Assembly: GCF_004336745.1 (NCBI RefSeq)
Contig: NZ_SJXD01000011.1
Span: 372,001-436,000, forward strand
DNA from: Roseococcus sp. SYP-B2431
GTDB taxonomy: Bacteria > Pseudomonadota > Alphaproteobacteria > Acetobacterales > Acetobacteraceae
Length of the DNA: 64,000 nucleotides
Direction: 5' to 3'
Positions 18,049 to 26,764 of the stretch are shown piece after piece. The stretch's first letter is position 1, and each line of letters starts with the position of its first letter. Both the position numbers and the translations under genes were made by a program. The notes under the pieces were generated by a model that worked only from the letters and a program-made list of their open reading frames with translations, did no database searches and was not told the origin of the DNA.

Positions 18049-18720
18049 TCACGCCGCCAGCGCCGCCAGCTCCGCGCGCAGCTCGTCCATCCCCAGGCCG
18101 GTCTCGCTGCTGGAGGTGATCACCAGCGGATGCCCGGCGGGATGCTTGCGGGCCAGGGCCTCGACCTCGGCGCGGCGCCGCGCGAGCGGGCCGGGCTTCA
18201 CGCTGTCGGCCTTGGTGAGGATGAGCTGGAAGGGCACGGCCGCGCGGTCCAGCAGGTCCATCACGGCGGTGTCGGAGGGCTTGGTCTCGATTCGGCTGTC
18301 CATCAGCAGCAGGACCCGGCGCAGGTTCGGCCGGCCGCGCAGGAAGTCGAACATCAGCCCCTGCCAGTCCTCCTTCACCGCCTTGGACGCCTTCGCATAG
18401 CCGTAGCCCGGCATGTCCACGAGGGTGAGCGGGCTCTCCTCGACGCGGAAGAAGTTGAGCTGCTTGGTGCGCCCGGGCGTGACCGAGACCCGGGCCAGGT
18501 GGGTCTGGCCGGTCAGCGCGTTCATGAGCGAGGACTTGCCCACGTTCGACCGGCCGGCCAGGGCGACCTCGATCCCGTCCGGCGGCGGCAGGTGGTCGAG
18601 GCCCTGGGCCGCGGTGAAGAAGGCGCAGTGCCGCGCGAAGAGCAGCCGCCCCGCCTCGATCAGCCGGGCGCGCTCCTCCTCGTCGCGCGCCTCGATCAGG
18701 CCGCCGGCGGGAAGGCTCAC
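18049..18720 (-). CDS. engB: Ribosome biogenesis GTPase EngB (YihA/YsxC)
   Basis: 223 residues. I start it at the GTG at 18720, which overlaps the yidC stop (GTGA). Longer in-frame extensions run back through yidC and are shadows. GTPase motifs are complete: G1 GRSNVGKSS, G2 threonine in VTPGRTKQLNFF, G3 DMPGYGYA, G4 TKAD, and G5 SSSE. EngB acts in large-subunit ribosome assembly. The overlap implies translational coupling to the insertase gene. Confidence 0.93.
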   Translation of the reverse strand: MSLPAGGLIEARDEEERARLIEAGRLLFARHCAFFTAAQGLDHLPPPDGIEVALAGRSNVGKSSLMNALTGQTHLARVSVTPGRTKQLNFFRVEESPLTLVDMPGYGYAKASKAVKEDWQGLMFDFLRGRPNLRRVLLLMDSRIETKPSDTAVMDLLDRAAVPFQLILTKADSVKPGPLARRRAEVEALARKHPAGHPLVITSSSETGLGMDELRAELAALAA

Positions 18721-20504
18721 TTCTTCGCCGCGGCGGCCAAGCCGCCCTGGGCCGGCGGCTTGGGATTGCCCTTGGCATCCAGCCGCATGATCCACCACTG
18801 CTGCGCGACGGAGAGGATGTTGTTCCAGCTCCAGTAGATGACCAGGCCGGCCGGGAAGCTGGCCAGCATGAAGGTGAAGATCACCGGCATCCAGGCGAAG
18901 ACCTTGGCCTGGATCGGATCCGGCGGCTGCGGGTTCAGGCGCTGCTGCATCCACATGGTGACGCCCATGATCAGGGCCCAGGCCGGGAGGTGGAAGAAGC
19001 TGGGCGGATCGAAGGGCAGGAGGCCGAACAGGTTGAACAGGTTCGTCGGGTCGGGCGCCGAGAGGTCGCGGATCCAGCCGAAGAAGGGCGCATGCCGCAT
19101 CTCGATGGTGACGAAGAGCACCTTGTAGAGCGCGAAGAAGACCGGGATCTGGATCAGGATCGGCAGGCAGCCGGAGGCGGGATTCACCTTCTCCGTCTTG
19201 TACAGGGCCATCATCTCGGCCTGCATCTTCTGCGGATCTTCCTTATACCGCTCGCGGATCTCGGTCATCTTCGGGCCGAGGATGCGCATCCGGCTCATGC
19301 TCTTGTAGGCCTTGTTCGCCAGCGGGAAGAAGGCGACCTTGAGCGCGAAGGTGAAGATCAGGATGGCGATGCCGAAGTTGCCCGTGAACTTGAACAGCCA
19401 ATCGATCGCGTAGAAGAACGGCTTGGTGATGAAGTAGAACCAGCCGAAGTCGATCGCCTTGTCGAAATCCTGGATGTGCAGGCCGTCGCGGTAGCGGTCG
19501 AGCAGCCGCACCTCCTTGGCGCCGGCGAAGAGCCGGGTCGCGAGGCTGGAGGTCGCGCCCGCCGCCACGGTCACGGCGGCCGGGGGCGCCACGTCCACCT
19601 GCCAGCGGTCGATCGCGCCGTCGCCGATGTGGCGGAAGGCGCTGCGCAGCGCGGTGCCGTCATCGGCGCGGGTCAGCGCCGTCAGCCAGTACTTGTCGGA
19701 GAGGCCGGCCCAGCCCTGCACGGCCTCGTTGTCCCAGGCGGAGCCCTGGGCGCGGCGCTCGCCGGTCTGCGCGGTCTTGCCGTCGCTGTAGGTGATCTCG
19801 GTCAGCCGACCGTCCTGCACGGCGATGAAGCCCTCGTGCAGGATGTAGAACCCCGCGAGCTGCGGCGTGCGCTCGCGCCGGATGCGGCCCCAGGGCAGCA
19901 CCGTGATCGGCTCGGCGGCATTGTTCCGCACCCGCTGGTCGACGTGGAACATGTAGTCGCCGTCGAGCGAGACCACCGCCTCGAAGACCTGGCCCTGGCC
20001 GTTGTCCCAGCTCAGCGTCACCGGGGTGGTGGCGGAGAGCGGGCCGCCGGTCACGGTCCAGTCGGTGTCGTTGTCCGGCACGCGCGTGCGGTTGTCGGCG
20101 GCGGTCCAGCCCCATTGGGCGAAGTAGCCCTCCGGCGTGCCGCGCGGGGCGAGCAGGGTGACCAGCGGCGAGTTGGGCTCGATCGTTTCGCGGTAGTCCG
20201 TGAGGGTCAGCTGCTCGAGGATCAGGCCGCGGGCCGAGAGGCGGCCCTCCACCCGGCCGTTGCTCACCGTGACGACCTGGGCGGGAGCGGCCTGTGCGGC
20301 CGCCGAGGCCTCGGTGCCGGCCGGCGCGGCCGCCGGGCCCGCCGACGTGCGGGGCGCCGGCACCGCCGGGGCGGGGCCGGCGCCCGGCGCCTGGGCGGTG
20401 ACGGCGGGCGCCGGCACCGGGGCGTTCGACTTGTTCCACACCTCGAAGGTCAGCAGGATGCCGATGGAGATCGCGATCGCCGCGATAAGGCGCTTCTGGT
20501 CCAT
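18717..20504 (-). CDS. yidC: Membrane protein insertase YidC
   Basis: 595 residues, the normal Gram-negative length. An N-terminal helix (5-22) is followed by an Ala/Pro-rich linker, a large periplasmic beta domain (~70-350) and five C-terminal helices from ~365. The insertase core is recognisable (FGIAILIFTFALKVAFFPL, with the positively charged cytoplasmic hairpin KSMSRMRILGPKM). It inserts and folds inner-membrane proteins with or without SecYEG. The preceding gene is yidD, 9 bp away, and engB overlaps the 3' end. Confidence 0.96.
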   Translation of the reverse strand: MDQKRLIAAIAISIGILLTFEVWNKSNAPVPAPAVTAQAPGAGPAPAVPAPRTSAGPAAAPAGTEASAAAQAAPAQVVTVSNGRVEGRLSARGLILEQLTLTDYRETIEPNSPLVTLLAPRGTPEGYFAQWGWTAADNRTRVPDNDTDWTVTGGPLSATTPVTLSWDNGQGQVFEAVVSLDGDYMFHVDQRVRNNAAEPITVLPWGRIRRERTPQLAGFYILHEGFIAVQDGRLTEITYSDGKTAQTGERRAQGSAWDNEAVQGWAGLSDKYWLTALTRADDGTALRSAFRHIGDGAIDRWQVDVAPPAAVTVAAGATSSLATRLFAGAKEVRLLDRYRDGLHIQDFDKAIDFGWFYFITKPFFYAIDWLFKFTGNFGIAILIFTFALKVAFFPLANKAYKSMSRMRILGPKMTEIRERYKEDPQKMQAEMMALYKTEKVNPASGCLPILIQIPVFFALYKVLFVTIEMRHAPFFGWIRDLSAPDPTNLFNLFGLLPFDPPSFFHLPAWALIMGVTMWMQQRLNPQPPDPIQAKVFAWMPVIFTFMLASFPAGLVIYWSWNNILSVAQQWWIMRLDAKGNPKPPAQGGLAAAAKK

Positions 20505-20513
20505 GGGTCTCGA

Positions 20514-20783
20514 TCAGATCCCGGAGCCGGCGCGGCCCGAGGCGGGCGCGGCCGGAAGCGGGGAGGGGGGCACCGGGTCGTAGCCGCCGGAGTGCCAGGG
20601 GTTGCAGCGCAGGACGCGCCGCGCGGAGAGCCAGGACCCGCGCAGGGCCCCGTGCTCGGTCAGCGCCTCGAGCGCGTAATGCGAGCAGGAAGGGTGGAAT
20701 CGGCAATGGCTGCCGATGAAGGGCCGCAGGGTCCACTGGTAGGTGACCACGGCCCCCTTGAGAATGCCGGCCGCGGGGCTCAT
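20514..20783 (-). CDS. yidD: Membrane protein insertion efficiency factor YidD
   Basis: 89 residues. The signature Cys-rich core is present: FIGSHCRFHPSCSHYALEAL and RCNPWHSGGYDPVP. The N-terminus is amphipathic and membrane-associating. It assists YidC-mediated insertion. Its ATG overlaps the rnpA stop by 4 bases (ATGA) and it ends 9 bp before yidC. Confidence 0.95.
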   Translation of the reverse strand: MSPAAGILKGAVVTYQWTLRPFIGSHCRFHPSCSHYALEALTEHGALRGSWLSARRVLRCNPWHSGGYDPVPPSPLPAAPASGRAGSGI

Positions 20784-21127
20784 GCCTCGTCCCTGGGGCG
20801 CGGCACGCCGGCCTTGCGCAGCGCCCCCTCGAGGTCGGCGAGCAGGCTCGGGAAGGGGCAGCGGCCCGTGGCGTCGCGGGCGATCAGCACGAGGTTCCAG
20901 CCGGGCGGCGGGGCCGCGGCGAGCGCGAGCCGGGCGGCCGCGCGCAACCGCCGCTTGGCGCGGTTGCGCGCCACGGCATTGCCGATCTTCTTGGTGGCGG
21001 TGAAGCCGAGGCGGGTCTCGCCGTCAGGACGCGCGAGGGCCTGCAACACGAGCGAATCGCGCGCCGCCCTGCGGCCGGCCTTGCTGGCCTGCACGAATTC
21101 CGCACGGCGCTTGAGGCGACCGAGCAT
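20780..21127 (-). CDS. rnpA: Ribonuclease P protein component
   Basis: 115 residues. The conserved basic helix ARNRAKRRLR (the RNR motif) and the preceding LGFTATKKIGNAV identify the protein subunit of RNase P, which with the RNA subunit matures tRNA 5' ends. It lies 36 bp downstream of rpmH in the usual order. Confidence 0.95.
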   Translation of the reverse strand: MLGRLKRRAEFVQASKAGRRAARDSLVLQALARPDGETRLGFTATKKIGNAVARNRAKRRLRAAARLALAAAPPPGWNLVLIARDATGRCPFPSLLADLEGALRKAGVPRPRDEA

Positions 21128-21163
21128 GGCTGGTCCTCCATCGAGCGCCGCGAGGGGGGTGGT

Positions 21164-21298
21164 TCAGGCGGAGAGCTTCGCCCGGCCCTTCGAGCGGCGG
21201 TTGGCGAGCACCTTGCGGCCGCCGACCGTGGCCGTGCGGGCGCGGAAGCCGTGCCGGCGCTTCCGGACGAGCTTGGAGGGCTGATAGGTGCGCTTCAC
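21164..21298 (-). CDS. rpmH: 50S ribosomal protein L34
   Basis: 44 residues beginning with a GTG ([20 protein letters not shown]). This is the typical length and sequence of L34, with the basic tail [16 protein letters not shown] lies ~5 bases upstream of the GTG. It is the first gene of the rpmH-rnpA-yidD-yidC-engB-argB block. Confidence 0.96.
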   Translation of the reverse strand: MKRTYQPSKLVRKRRHGFRARTATVGGRKVLANRRSKGRAKLSA

Positions 21299-21370
21299 GG
21301 CAGGCTCCTGGGTAGTATCACTACAAGGGAAGGGGCCGGCGGTGGGCGACCCACCCCGGCGGTGCGGCGG

Positions 21371-21399
21371 TGTATAGGCAGGCGGGTCCGGGGGGTCAA
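21371..21399 (-). promoter_or_regulatory. Sigma70-type promoter of the rpmH block
   Basis: Read on the minus strand: TTGACC (21399-21394), a 17-base spacer, then TATACA (21376-21371). Both boxes and spacing are close to consensus. It sits ~70 bases upstream of the rpmH GTG, which fits a strong housekeeping promoter. Confidence 0.75.
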
Positions 21400-21499
21400 C
21401 CTCGCGGGCGGATTCGCGGGGCGGGGAGATCGCCGGCGGTCCCCCTGGACCTCCCGCGGCAGGCCGGGCAGCGTGCCGCCAGGCAGCGGCGAGACCCGA

Positions 21500-22831
21500 A
21501 TGATGAGCAGCCCGAAGCGGATCAGCCTCGGCCTTTCCATGCGCTACCTCGGCTACCACGCCGCGGCCTGGCGGCACCCCTCGGCCGATCCGGACGCGGC
21601 CTCCAAGTTCAGCCACTACAGATACATCGCCCAGACCGCCGAGCGCGCGAAGCTCGACATGGTCTTCCTGGCCGACGGCATCGGGCTGCGCACGCCGGAC
21701 ACGCCGCCCGGCGCCCTGCAGCGCTCGCACCAGACCTTCGAGCTGGAGCCGCTGACGCTGCTCTCGGCGCTCTCCGCCGTGACCTCGCAGATCGGCCTCG
21801 TCTCGACGGCCTCCACCACCTACAACGAGCCCTATCACGTCGCCCGGAAATGGGCCTCGCTGGACCATCTGAGCGGCGGCCGGGCGGGCTGGAACGTCGT
21901 CACCTCCTGGTCCGAGATCGAGGCCCGCAACTTCGGCCGCGAAAAGCACATGGAATACGACCTGCGCTACGAGCGCGCGGCCGAGTTCGTGGAGGTGGTG
22001 AAGGGCCTCTGGGACAGCTGGGAGGAGGGGGCCGGCGTCTTCGACAAGGAGAGCGGCATCCTGCTCGACACCTCGAAGATGCACACGCTCCACCACAAGG
22101 GGAAGCATTTCCGGGTCGAGGGGCCGCTGACCATCCAGCGCACGCCGCAGGGCCGTCCGGTGCTGGTCCAGGCGGGCGCGGCGGAGCAGGGGATGGAGAT
22201 CGCGGCCCGGAGCGCCGACGTGGTCTATTCCTCGCATTTCGACCTGGCCTCGGCGAAGGCCTATTACGGCGGCCTCAAGGGCCGGCTGGCCAAATACGGG
22301 CGCGCGCCGGACACGCTCAAGATCATGCCGGGCGTGACGCTCTTCCTGGGCCGCACCCGCGCCGAGGCCCGCGCGCAATACGACCAGCTCAACGAGCTGG
22401 TCGTGCCGGAGCTCGGCCTCTCCTACCTCTACCAGCAGTTCGGCGACCTCAGCGGCCATGACCTGGACGGGCCGGTCCCCGAGCCGCCGGATCCGCGCAT
22501 CAAGAGCATGGCCGCGAAGCTGCTTGCCCTGGCCCGGCGCGACAACCTCACCATCCGCCAGCTCTACCAGACCATCACCCCCGGCTTCGGCGGCCGCTGC
22601 CTGATCGGCACGGCGAAGGACGTCGCGGACGACATGCAGGAATGGGTGGAAGCCGGCGCCGCCGACGGCTTCAACCTCTGCCCGCCGGTCCTCCCGCTCG
22701 GCCTGGACCAGACTGTGGAGCTGGTCCTGCCGGAGCTGCGCGCGCGCGGGATGTTCCGGACGGAATATTCCGGACCGACGCTGCGGGACCACCTCGGGCT
22801 GGCGAAGCCCAGGAACCGCCACACGCCCTGA
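21500..22831 (+). CDS. Flavin-dependent monooxygenase of the LLM class, NtaA/SnaA/DszA family
   Basis: 443 residues from the first of two adjacent ATGs. The luciferase-like TIM barrel is clear: an N-terminal [18 protein letters not shown], the family motif [20 protein letters not shown] near residue 120, and [14 protein letters not shown] near 220. Members such as the nitrilotriacetate and dibenzothiophene-sulfone monooxygenases use FMNH2 supplied by a separate reductase; none is next to it. It is convergent with the CitE-like gene (7 bp between stops). Substrate unknown. Confidence 0.9.
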   Translation: MMSSPKRISLGLSMRYLGYHAAAWRHPSADPDAASKFSHYRYIAQTAERAKLDMVFLADGIGLRTPDTPPGALQRSHQTFELEPLTLLSALSAVTSQIGLVSTASTTYNEPYHVARKWASLDHLSGGRAGWNVVTSWSEIEARNFGREKHMEYDLRYERAAEFVEVVKGLWDSWEEGAGVFDKESGILLDTSKMHTLHHKGKHFRVEGPLTIQRTPQGRPVLVQAGAAEQGMEIAARSADVVYSSHFDLASAKAYYGGLKGRLAKYGRAPDTLKIMPGVTLFLGRTRAEARAQYDQLNELVVPELGLSYLYQQFGDLSGHDLDGPVPEPPDPRIKSMAAKLLALARRDNLTIRQLYQTITPGFGGRCLIGTAKDVADDMQEWVEAGAADGFNLCPPVLPLGLDQTVELVLPELRARGMFRTEYSGPTLRDHLGLAKPRNRHTP

Positions 22832-22838
22832 GGGCGGC

Positions 22839-23741
22839 TCAGCCGGCGCGCTTCGCCCGATCGGCGATCGCGCGGGCCCGGGCCAGCAGCGCCTCCGCCC
22901 GCTGGACGATGGGGATGTCGATCATCTTGCCGTCCAGCGACCAGGAGCCGCGGTTGGCCGCCGCGGCCTCCTTGTCCAGCGTCACGATCTTCTCCGCCCT
23001 CGCCACCGCCTCGGGCGAGGGGCTGAAGCCGGCGTTCAGCACCGGCACCTGCGCCGGGTGGATGGCCGAGGCGCCGACGAAGCCGTAGCTGGCCGAGAGC
23101 CGCACGATGCGCCCGTACTCCACCAGGTCGGAATAGTCGGCGACGGTGCCGATCGTGCCCATGGGCATCAGCCCGTGGGTGCGCGCGGCCTGCAGCACCT
23201 GCTGCTTGGGCAGCAGCAGCGTCTCGGCCGTCGGCTCGCCGCCCATCTCGGTCGCGTAGTCCTCGGCGCCGAGCGAGAGGCCGAGGTTGCGCGGCGTGGC
23301 GCGGGCGATCTCCTGGGCATTGGCGAGCGGCCCGGGCCCCTCGATCAGCACCATGAAGCGGATCGCGCGGTCGGGGAGGCCGCGCTGGGCCTCGAGCCGC
23401 GAGACCAGCTCGTCCAGCAGCCGCAGATGGTCGGGCCCCTGGGCCTTGGTGATCATGAGGCCGTCCACGCCCGGCAGCACCGCCGCCTCCAGGTCGCGCA
23501 CGGCGAGCTCCAGCGGCTGGTTGATGCGCACCAGGATGTCGGAGACGCCCTCGCGGCGGATGCGCTCCACCGCGGCCGGGAGCGCCTTGCGCGCCGCGGC
23601 CTTGTCGGCCGGCGCGATGCTGTCCTCGAGGTCGAGCTGAATGACGTCGGCGCCGCGCGACGAGGCCTTGGCGAGGAAGCGCTCGACATTCACCGGCACG
23701 AAGAGGCCGGAGCGCCAGACGGGATGCGCGGGAAGGGGCAT
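22839..23741 (-). CDS. HpcH/HpaI aldolase/citrate lyase family protein (CitE-like)
   Basis: 300 residues from the ATG of [16 protein letters not shown]; longer starts add an unlikely basic leader. CitE-like motifs: [12 protein letters not shown] (metal/CoA site), [26 protein letters not shown], and [12 protein letters not shown]. Such enzymes cleave or form malyl-, citramalyl- or related CoA esters in the cytoplasm. Divergent from the tctC gene at 23910, so the pair may serve one substrate: uptake by TctC, cleavage by the lyase. That link is an inference. Confidence 0.88.
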   Translation of the reverse strand: MPLPAHPVWRSGLFVPVNVERFLAKASSRGADVIQLDLEDSIAPADKAAARKALPAAVERIRREGVSDILVRINQPLELAVRDLEAAVLPGVDGLMITKAQGPDHLRLLDELVSRLEAQRGLPDRAIRFMVLIEGPGPLANAQEIARATPRNLGLSLGAEDYATEMGGEPTAETLLLPKQQVLQAARTHGLMPMGTIGTVADYSDLVEYGRIVRLSASYGFVGASAIHPAQVPVLNAGFSPSPEAVARAEKIVTLDKEAAAANRGSWSLDGKMIDIPIVQRAEALLARARAIADRAKRAG

Positions 23742-23909
23742 GCGGGAAATCCTTGCGAAGCTCCGGGCCATGCTGGCCCCGATCCCGGCCGGCGCGAAGC
23801 CGGCCGGAACGCCGCGGCCGCCGGTCCCCTGCGACACCGGACGAAACCCGCGCTTGACCCGGCGCCGCGGCGCGCCGCACCGTTTCCGGAAGACGGGAGG
23901 AAACGGGAG

Positions 23910-24887
23910 ATGACATCACCACGCGCCGGCCTGGCGCGCCGGGCGCTGCTCGCGCTGCCGGCCCTGATCGCCGCGCCCGCCCGCGCGCAGGGCTGGCCCA
24001 GCCGTCCGCTGCGCATCGTCGTGCCCTTCGGCCCGGGCGGCCCCACCGACGTCGTGGCGCGCATCCTGGCCAACGGGCTCTCGCCCGCGCTCGGCCAGCC
24101 CGTGGTGATCGAGAACCGCGGCGGCGCCGGCGGCAATATCGGAACGGCGCTGGCCGCGCGGGCGGCGCCCGACGGCTATACGCTGCTGGTGCCCTCGACG
24201 GGCTTCGTGGTGAATGCCAGCCTGTTCCGCAATCCCGGCTACGATCCGATCCGCGACTTCGCGCCGGTCACCGAGCTGGGCGCCTCGCCGGATGTCTTCC
24301 TGGCCGGGGCGGCCTCTTCCATCCGCAGCCTCGACGAACTGATCGCCCGCGCCGGCGCCACGGCCGGCGGGATGCACTTCGCCAATCCGGGCACGGGCTC
24401 CACGCCCCATCTGGCGGGCGAGCGCCTGCGCATCCTGCGCCAGTTCAGCCTGGTGCAGGTGCCGCACAGCAGCGCGGCGCTTTGCGTCCAGGCGCTGCTC
24501 GCGGGCAATACGGAGATCGGCGCCACCGCGCTCGCCTCCTCCCACGCGCAGATCAAGGCGGGTACGCTGCGCGCGCTCGCGCTGACCGGGCCGGAGCGCT
24601 GGTTCGACCTGCCCGAGGTGCCGACCATGCGCGAGCTCGGCTTCGCGGATTTCGTGACCGAGACCTTCCTCAGCCTCCACGTGCCCGCCGGCACGCCCCA
24701 TGGCATCATCGAGCGGCTGGCCAGCGCCTCCACCGCCGTCATGGGCGCGGCCGAGACCCGCGCGCGCATGCGCAACGCCGGCTTCATCGTGCGCCCCGAC
24801 GGGCCGGAGGCGCTGGCCAACCGCGTCGCGCGCGAGGTTCCCGCCTGGCGCGAGCTGATCGCGCAGGCCGGGATCGCGCAGGAGTGA
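23910..24887 (+). CDS. Bug/TctC-family substrate-binding protein
   Basis: 325 residues after an excellent ribosome-binding region (GGGAGG with a second GGGAG near the ATG). Export signal ARRALLALPALIAAPARAQ. Family motifs: VPFGPGGPTDVVAR, NRGGAGGNIG, APDGYTLL, and DLPEVPTMRELGF in the C-terminal lobe. A periplasmic carboxylate-type binding protein with no linked TctA/B. Divergent from the CitE-like lyase. Confidence 0.9.
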   Translation: MTSPRAGLARRALLALPALIAAPARAQGWPSRPLRIVVPFGPGGPTDVVARILANGLSPALGQPVVIENRGGAGGNIGTALAARAAPDGYTLLVPSTGFVVNASLFRNPGYDPIRDFAPVTELGASPDVFLAGAASSIRSLDELIARAGATAGGMHFANPGTGSTPHLAGERLRILRQFSLVQVPHSSAALCVQALLAGNTEIGATALASSHAQIKAGTLRALALTGPERWFDLPEVPTMRELGFADFVTETFLSLHVPAGTPHGIIERLASASTAVMGAAETRARMRNAGFIVRPDGPEALANRVAREVPAWRELIAQAGIAQE

Positions 24888-24912
24888 TCTACCGGGCCGG
24901 CGTCGAGGTCCG

Positions 24913-25041
24913 TCATAAGTGGATGCCGCGCGCGACATGCGTGACGAAGCTGCCCGGGCCGACCGGGACCGTGGCGGCGGGATCGAACTCGGCGCCGTCC
25001 CATCCACCAGGTCCCGAGATCGCCGGCAGCCGCTGCATCTT
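24913..25041 (-). pseudogene. Possible cupin-protein fragment
   Basis: In the otherwise empty 24888-25205 gap, one minus-strand frame reads GAEFDPAATVPVGPGSFVTH then VARGIH, which resembles the last cupin strand of small cupin proteins. The frame stops right after IHL. Removing one base of the pair at 24917-24918 would give the more usual IHYDG. There is no start codon context or complete domain. I see nothing else in this gap apart from GC-rich sequence around 25150-25200. Confidence 0.28.
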
Positions 25042-25205
25042 TGCGCGAGGGCGCACCCGGCGACCCACTGGCCCACCGCGTTGCTGCCGCATCCGCGCCT
25101 GGATGTCGTCGATGCGGCCATGGACAAGAAGGTGCCGAATTGACGCGATGATGACCGGGAGGGCCCGGCCGCGAAGCCGCCCCCGACCCGGCCGATTGCC
25201 CGAGG

Positions 25206-25826
25206 CTAGGCCGCCCGGCGCCGCCTGATAGCGCCACCCAGTGCGAGCAGTCCGACACCGAACGTCAGGATGGATGCGGGCTCGGGGACCGACTGCACCA
25301 ATGTTCCGCCGAAGGTGCACCCCCGGAAGCAGGTAAAATCGCCGGTCACGATTCCAGATACCACATTGGTCCCATTGAGCGTGAAGAAGAGGTCTATGGC
25401 ATTGCTGTATTGATAGTGGACCAACCCGCTGGGGAAGGAACCGGCGCCTGAGGTGAGGTCGATCCGGGAGTTCTTCGGCGCGGTGCGCGTGGACGCGCTG
25501 CGGAAGTTCCAGATATCCGCACTGAACGCGTCAGTGACGTCGTAGATGCTGACGTAGACCTGCACCAATCCATCCAGGAGCCACGAGACCTCCCCGAACT
25601 GGCCCTGTGTCTGTCGCAGGTTGACGCCCGCTGCGAAAGCCTCGTCGGTGAGAACGAGCGTGAGCCCCAGAAGACCCGACCGCGGTGTGGGCGGATCAAG
25701 AGGCGTGCTATTTTGGACCAGAGGCCCGGACTGCTGGAACGTCAGGATCACGTCGGCTCGTCCTGCTTGAGCCCCGGCCAATGCCAAGGCCATGCCCAGA
25801 AGTAAGCAGCGTAATGTATGGAACAT
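25206..25826 (-). CDS. PEP-CTERM sorting domain protein
   Basis: 206 residues from the ATG 7 bases after GGGAG. N-terminal Sec signal (LLLGMALALAGAQAGRAD), an extracellular domain of ~150 residues, then the C-terminal tripartite sorting signal: VPEPAS, a hydrophobic helix, and RRRR near the end. Exosortase recognises this signal, cleaves it and sends the protein to the envelope, usually together with exopolysaccharide. Two Cys (CFRGC) could form a disulfide. A sigma54-type promoter lies just upstream. The exosortase itself is not in the window. Confidence 0.88.
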   Translation of the reverse strand: MFHTLRCLLLGMALALAGAQAGRADVILTFQQSGPLVQNSTPLDPPTPRSGLLGLTLVLTDEAFAAGVNLRQTQGQFGEVSWLLDGLVQVYVSIYDVTDAFSADIWNFRSASTRTAPKNSRIDLTSGAGSFPSGLVHYQYSNAIDLFFTLNGTNVVSGIVTGDFTCFRGCTFGGTLVQSVPEPASILTFGVGLLALGGAIRRRRAA

Positions 25827-25857
25827 CGAAATCTCCCTTTGCTTGCCACATCGACAA

Positions 25858-25873
25858 TGCAATAGCCGTGCCT
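25858..25873 (-). promoter_or_regulatory. Sigma54 (-24/-12) promoter of the PEP-CTERM gene
   Basis: The minus strand reads AGGCACGGCTATTGCA, matching the consensus TGGCACG-N4-TTGCA in all but the first base, with exactly 10 bases between GG and GC. Expected transcription start is ~12 bases further on, near 25848, ahead of the ATG at 25826. Confidence 0.72.
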
Positions 25874-26009
25874 AGGGATTTCTTCTGTCAGTTCCGCCGG
25901 ATAGCCGTATGCCTCAGCATTCAACGAAGAATCGTCAATTTCGGCGACAGCTTCTTTGTCTGGTCGCGAGGGTCTGGCAGGTCTCGCCTTGGTTGTGTCT
26001 CGGACCGCG

Positions 26010-26180
26010 TCACCGGCCCCACAAGGCGGCTTCCACGGCCTCGGAGATCAGCGGCACCGGCCATGCCGGGCGAGCAGCCCAGACGGCCTCGTGCGCGGCC
26101 CGGACCTCGTCCTGGCCGCGGTCGCGTGCTCTGGCCGCCGCGCGGCGGGCCAGATCGATCAGGTATGCCTCGCTCTCCAT
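26010..26180 (-). CDS. Possible small hypothetical protein, 56 aa
   Basis: Lies in the 25827-26339 gap. The frame (MESEAYLIDLARRAAARARD to EAVEAALWGR) has normal resident-gene composition and a plausible helical protein, but no good ribosome-binding site. A longer start at 26192 exists. The rest of the gap holds the sigma54 promoter (25858-25873) and no other supported feature. Confidence 0.33.
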   Translation of the reverse strand: MESEAYLIDLARRAAARARDRGQDEVRAAHEAVWAARPAWPVPLISEAVEAALWGR

Positions 26181-26339
26181 GAAAGAGAACATAAAGAGAA
26201 CTCAGGACGCGAGTCGAGTCCTCGCCTCCCCCGTTCCGAACCGCATTCGAACCCGATGCGGCTCATGAACGCGCGTAGAGAACCACCTCACCTCGCGCCG
26301 ATCAGTGGCCGGAGCGGCGCGTCCGAAACTGGGCCTTCC

Positions 26340-26747
26340 CTATGCGGCGGTCGTTTCCGAGGGCGGGTAGTTCAGCTCCACCGCCACCCCGTCCGGATCA
26401 TGCACGAAGAGCTGGGTCTGCCGGTCGCGCGGGACGACGCGCTCCTCGTATTTGTACCCGCTCTTCTCCAGCCGCCCGCGCATTTCCGCGAGGCCGGTGC
26501 AGGAGAAGGCGATGTGGTCCAGCAGCCCGGTCGGCCCCACGACGCGCTCCGGCCAGCCCTGCTCCCGCTGCGGCCGCGGGCCGATCAGGTGGACGGTCGG
26601 ATTGCCGCCGCAATAGAGCCAATGGCCCTCGAAGCCGAGCGGCGGGCGGTAGCCCTCCTCCAGCCCCAGCACGTTCACGTAGAAATCCCGCGTCCTCGCG
26701 AGATCCACGGGGCGGATGGTGTAGTGGTTCAGGCCTTCCAGCGGCAT
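26340..26747 (-). CDS. VOC-family protein (glyoxalase/extradiol dioxygenase-like)
   Basis: 135 residues: LNHYTIRPVDLARTRDFYVNVLG opens a first beta-alpha-beta-beta-beta unit, and LLDHIAFSC the second; HDPDGVAVELNYP closes it. The His of LNHYT, the His of LDHIA and the Glu of AVELNYP are in the usual VOC metal positions. It is an isomerase, lyase or dioxygenase-type enzyme on a small molecule. It lies 17 bp after the flavin monooxygenase-like gene on the same strand, so is likely co-transcribed; an aromatic or steroid-type ring substrate is conceivable. Confidence 0.85.
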   Translation of the reverse strand: MPLEGLNHYTIRPVDLARTRDFYVNVLGLEEGYRPPLGFEGHWLYCGGNPTVHLIGPRPQREQGWPERVVGPTGLLDHIAFSCTGLAEMRGRLEKSGYKYEERVVPRDRQTQLFVHDPDGVAVELNYPPSETTAA

Positions 26748-26764
26748 GGCGCGGTCCTTCCGGG

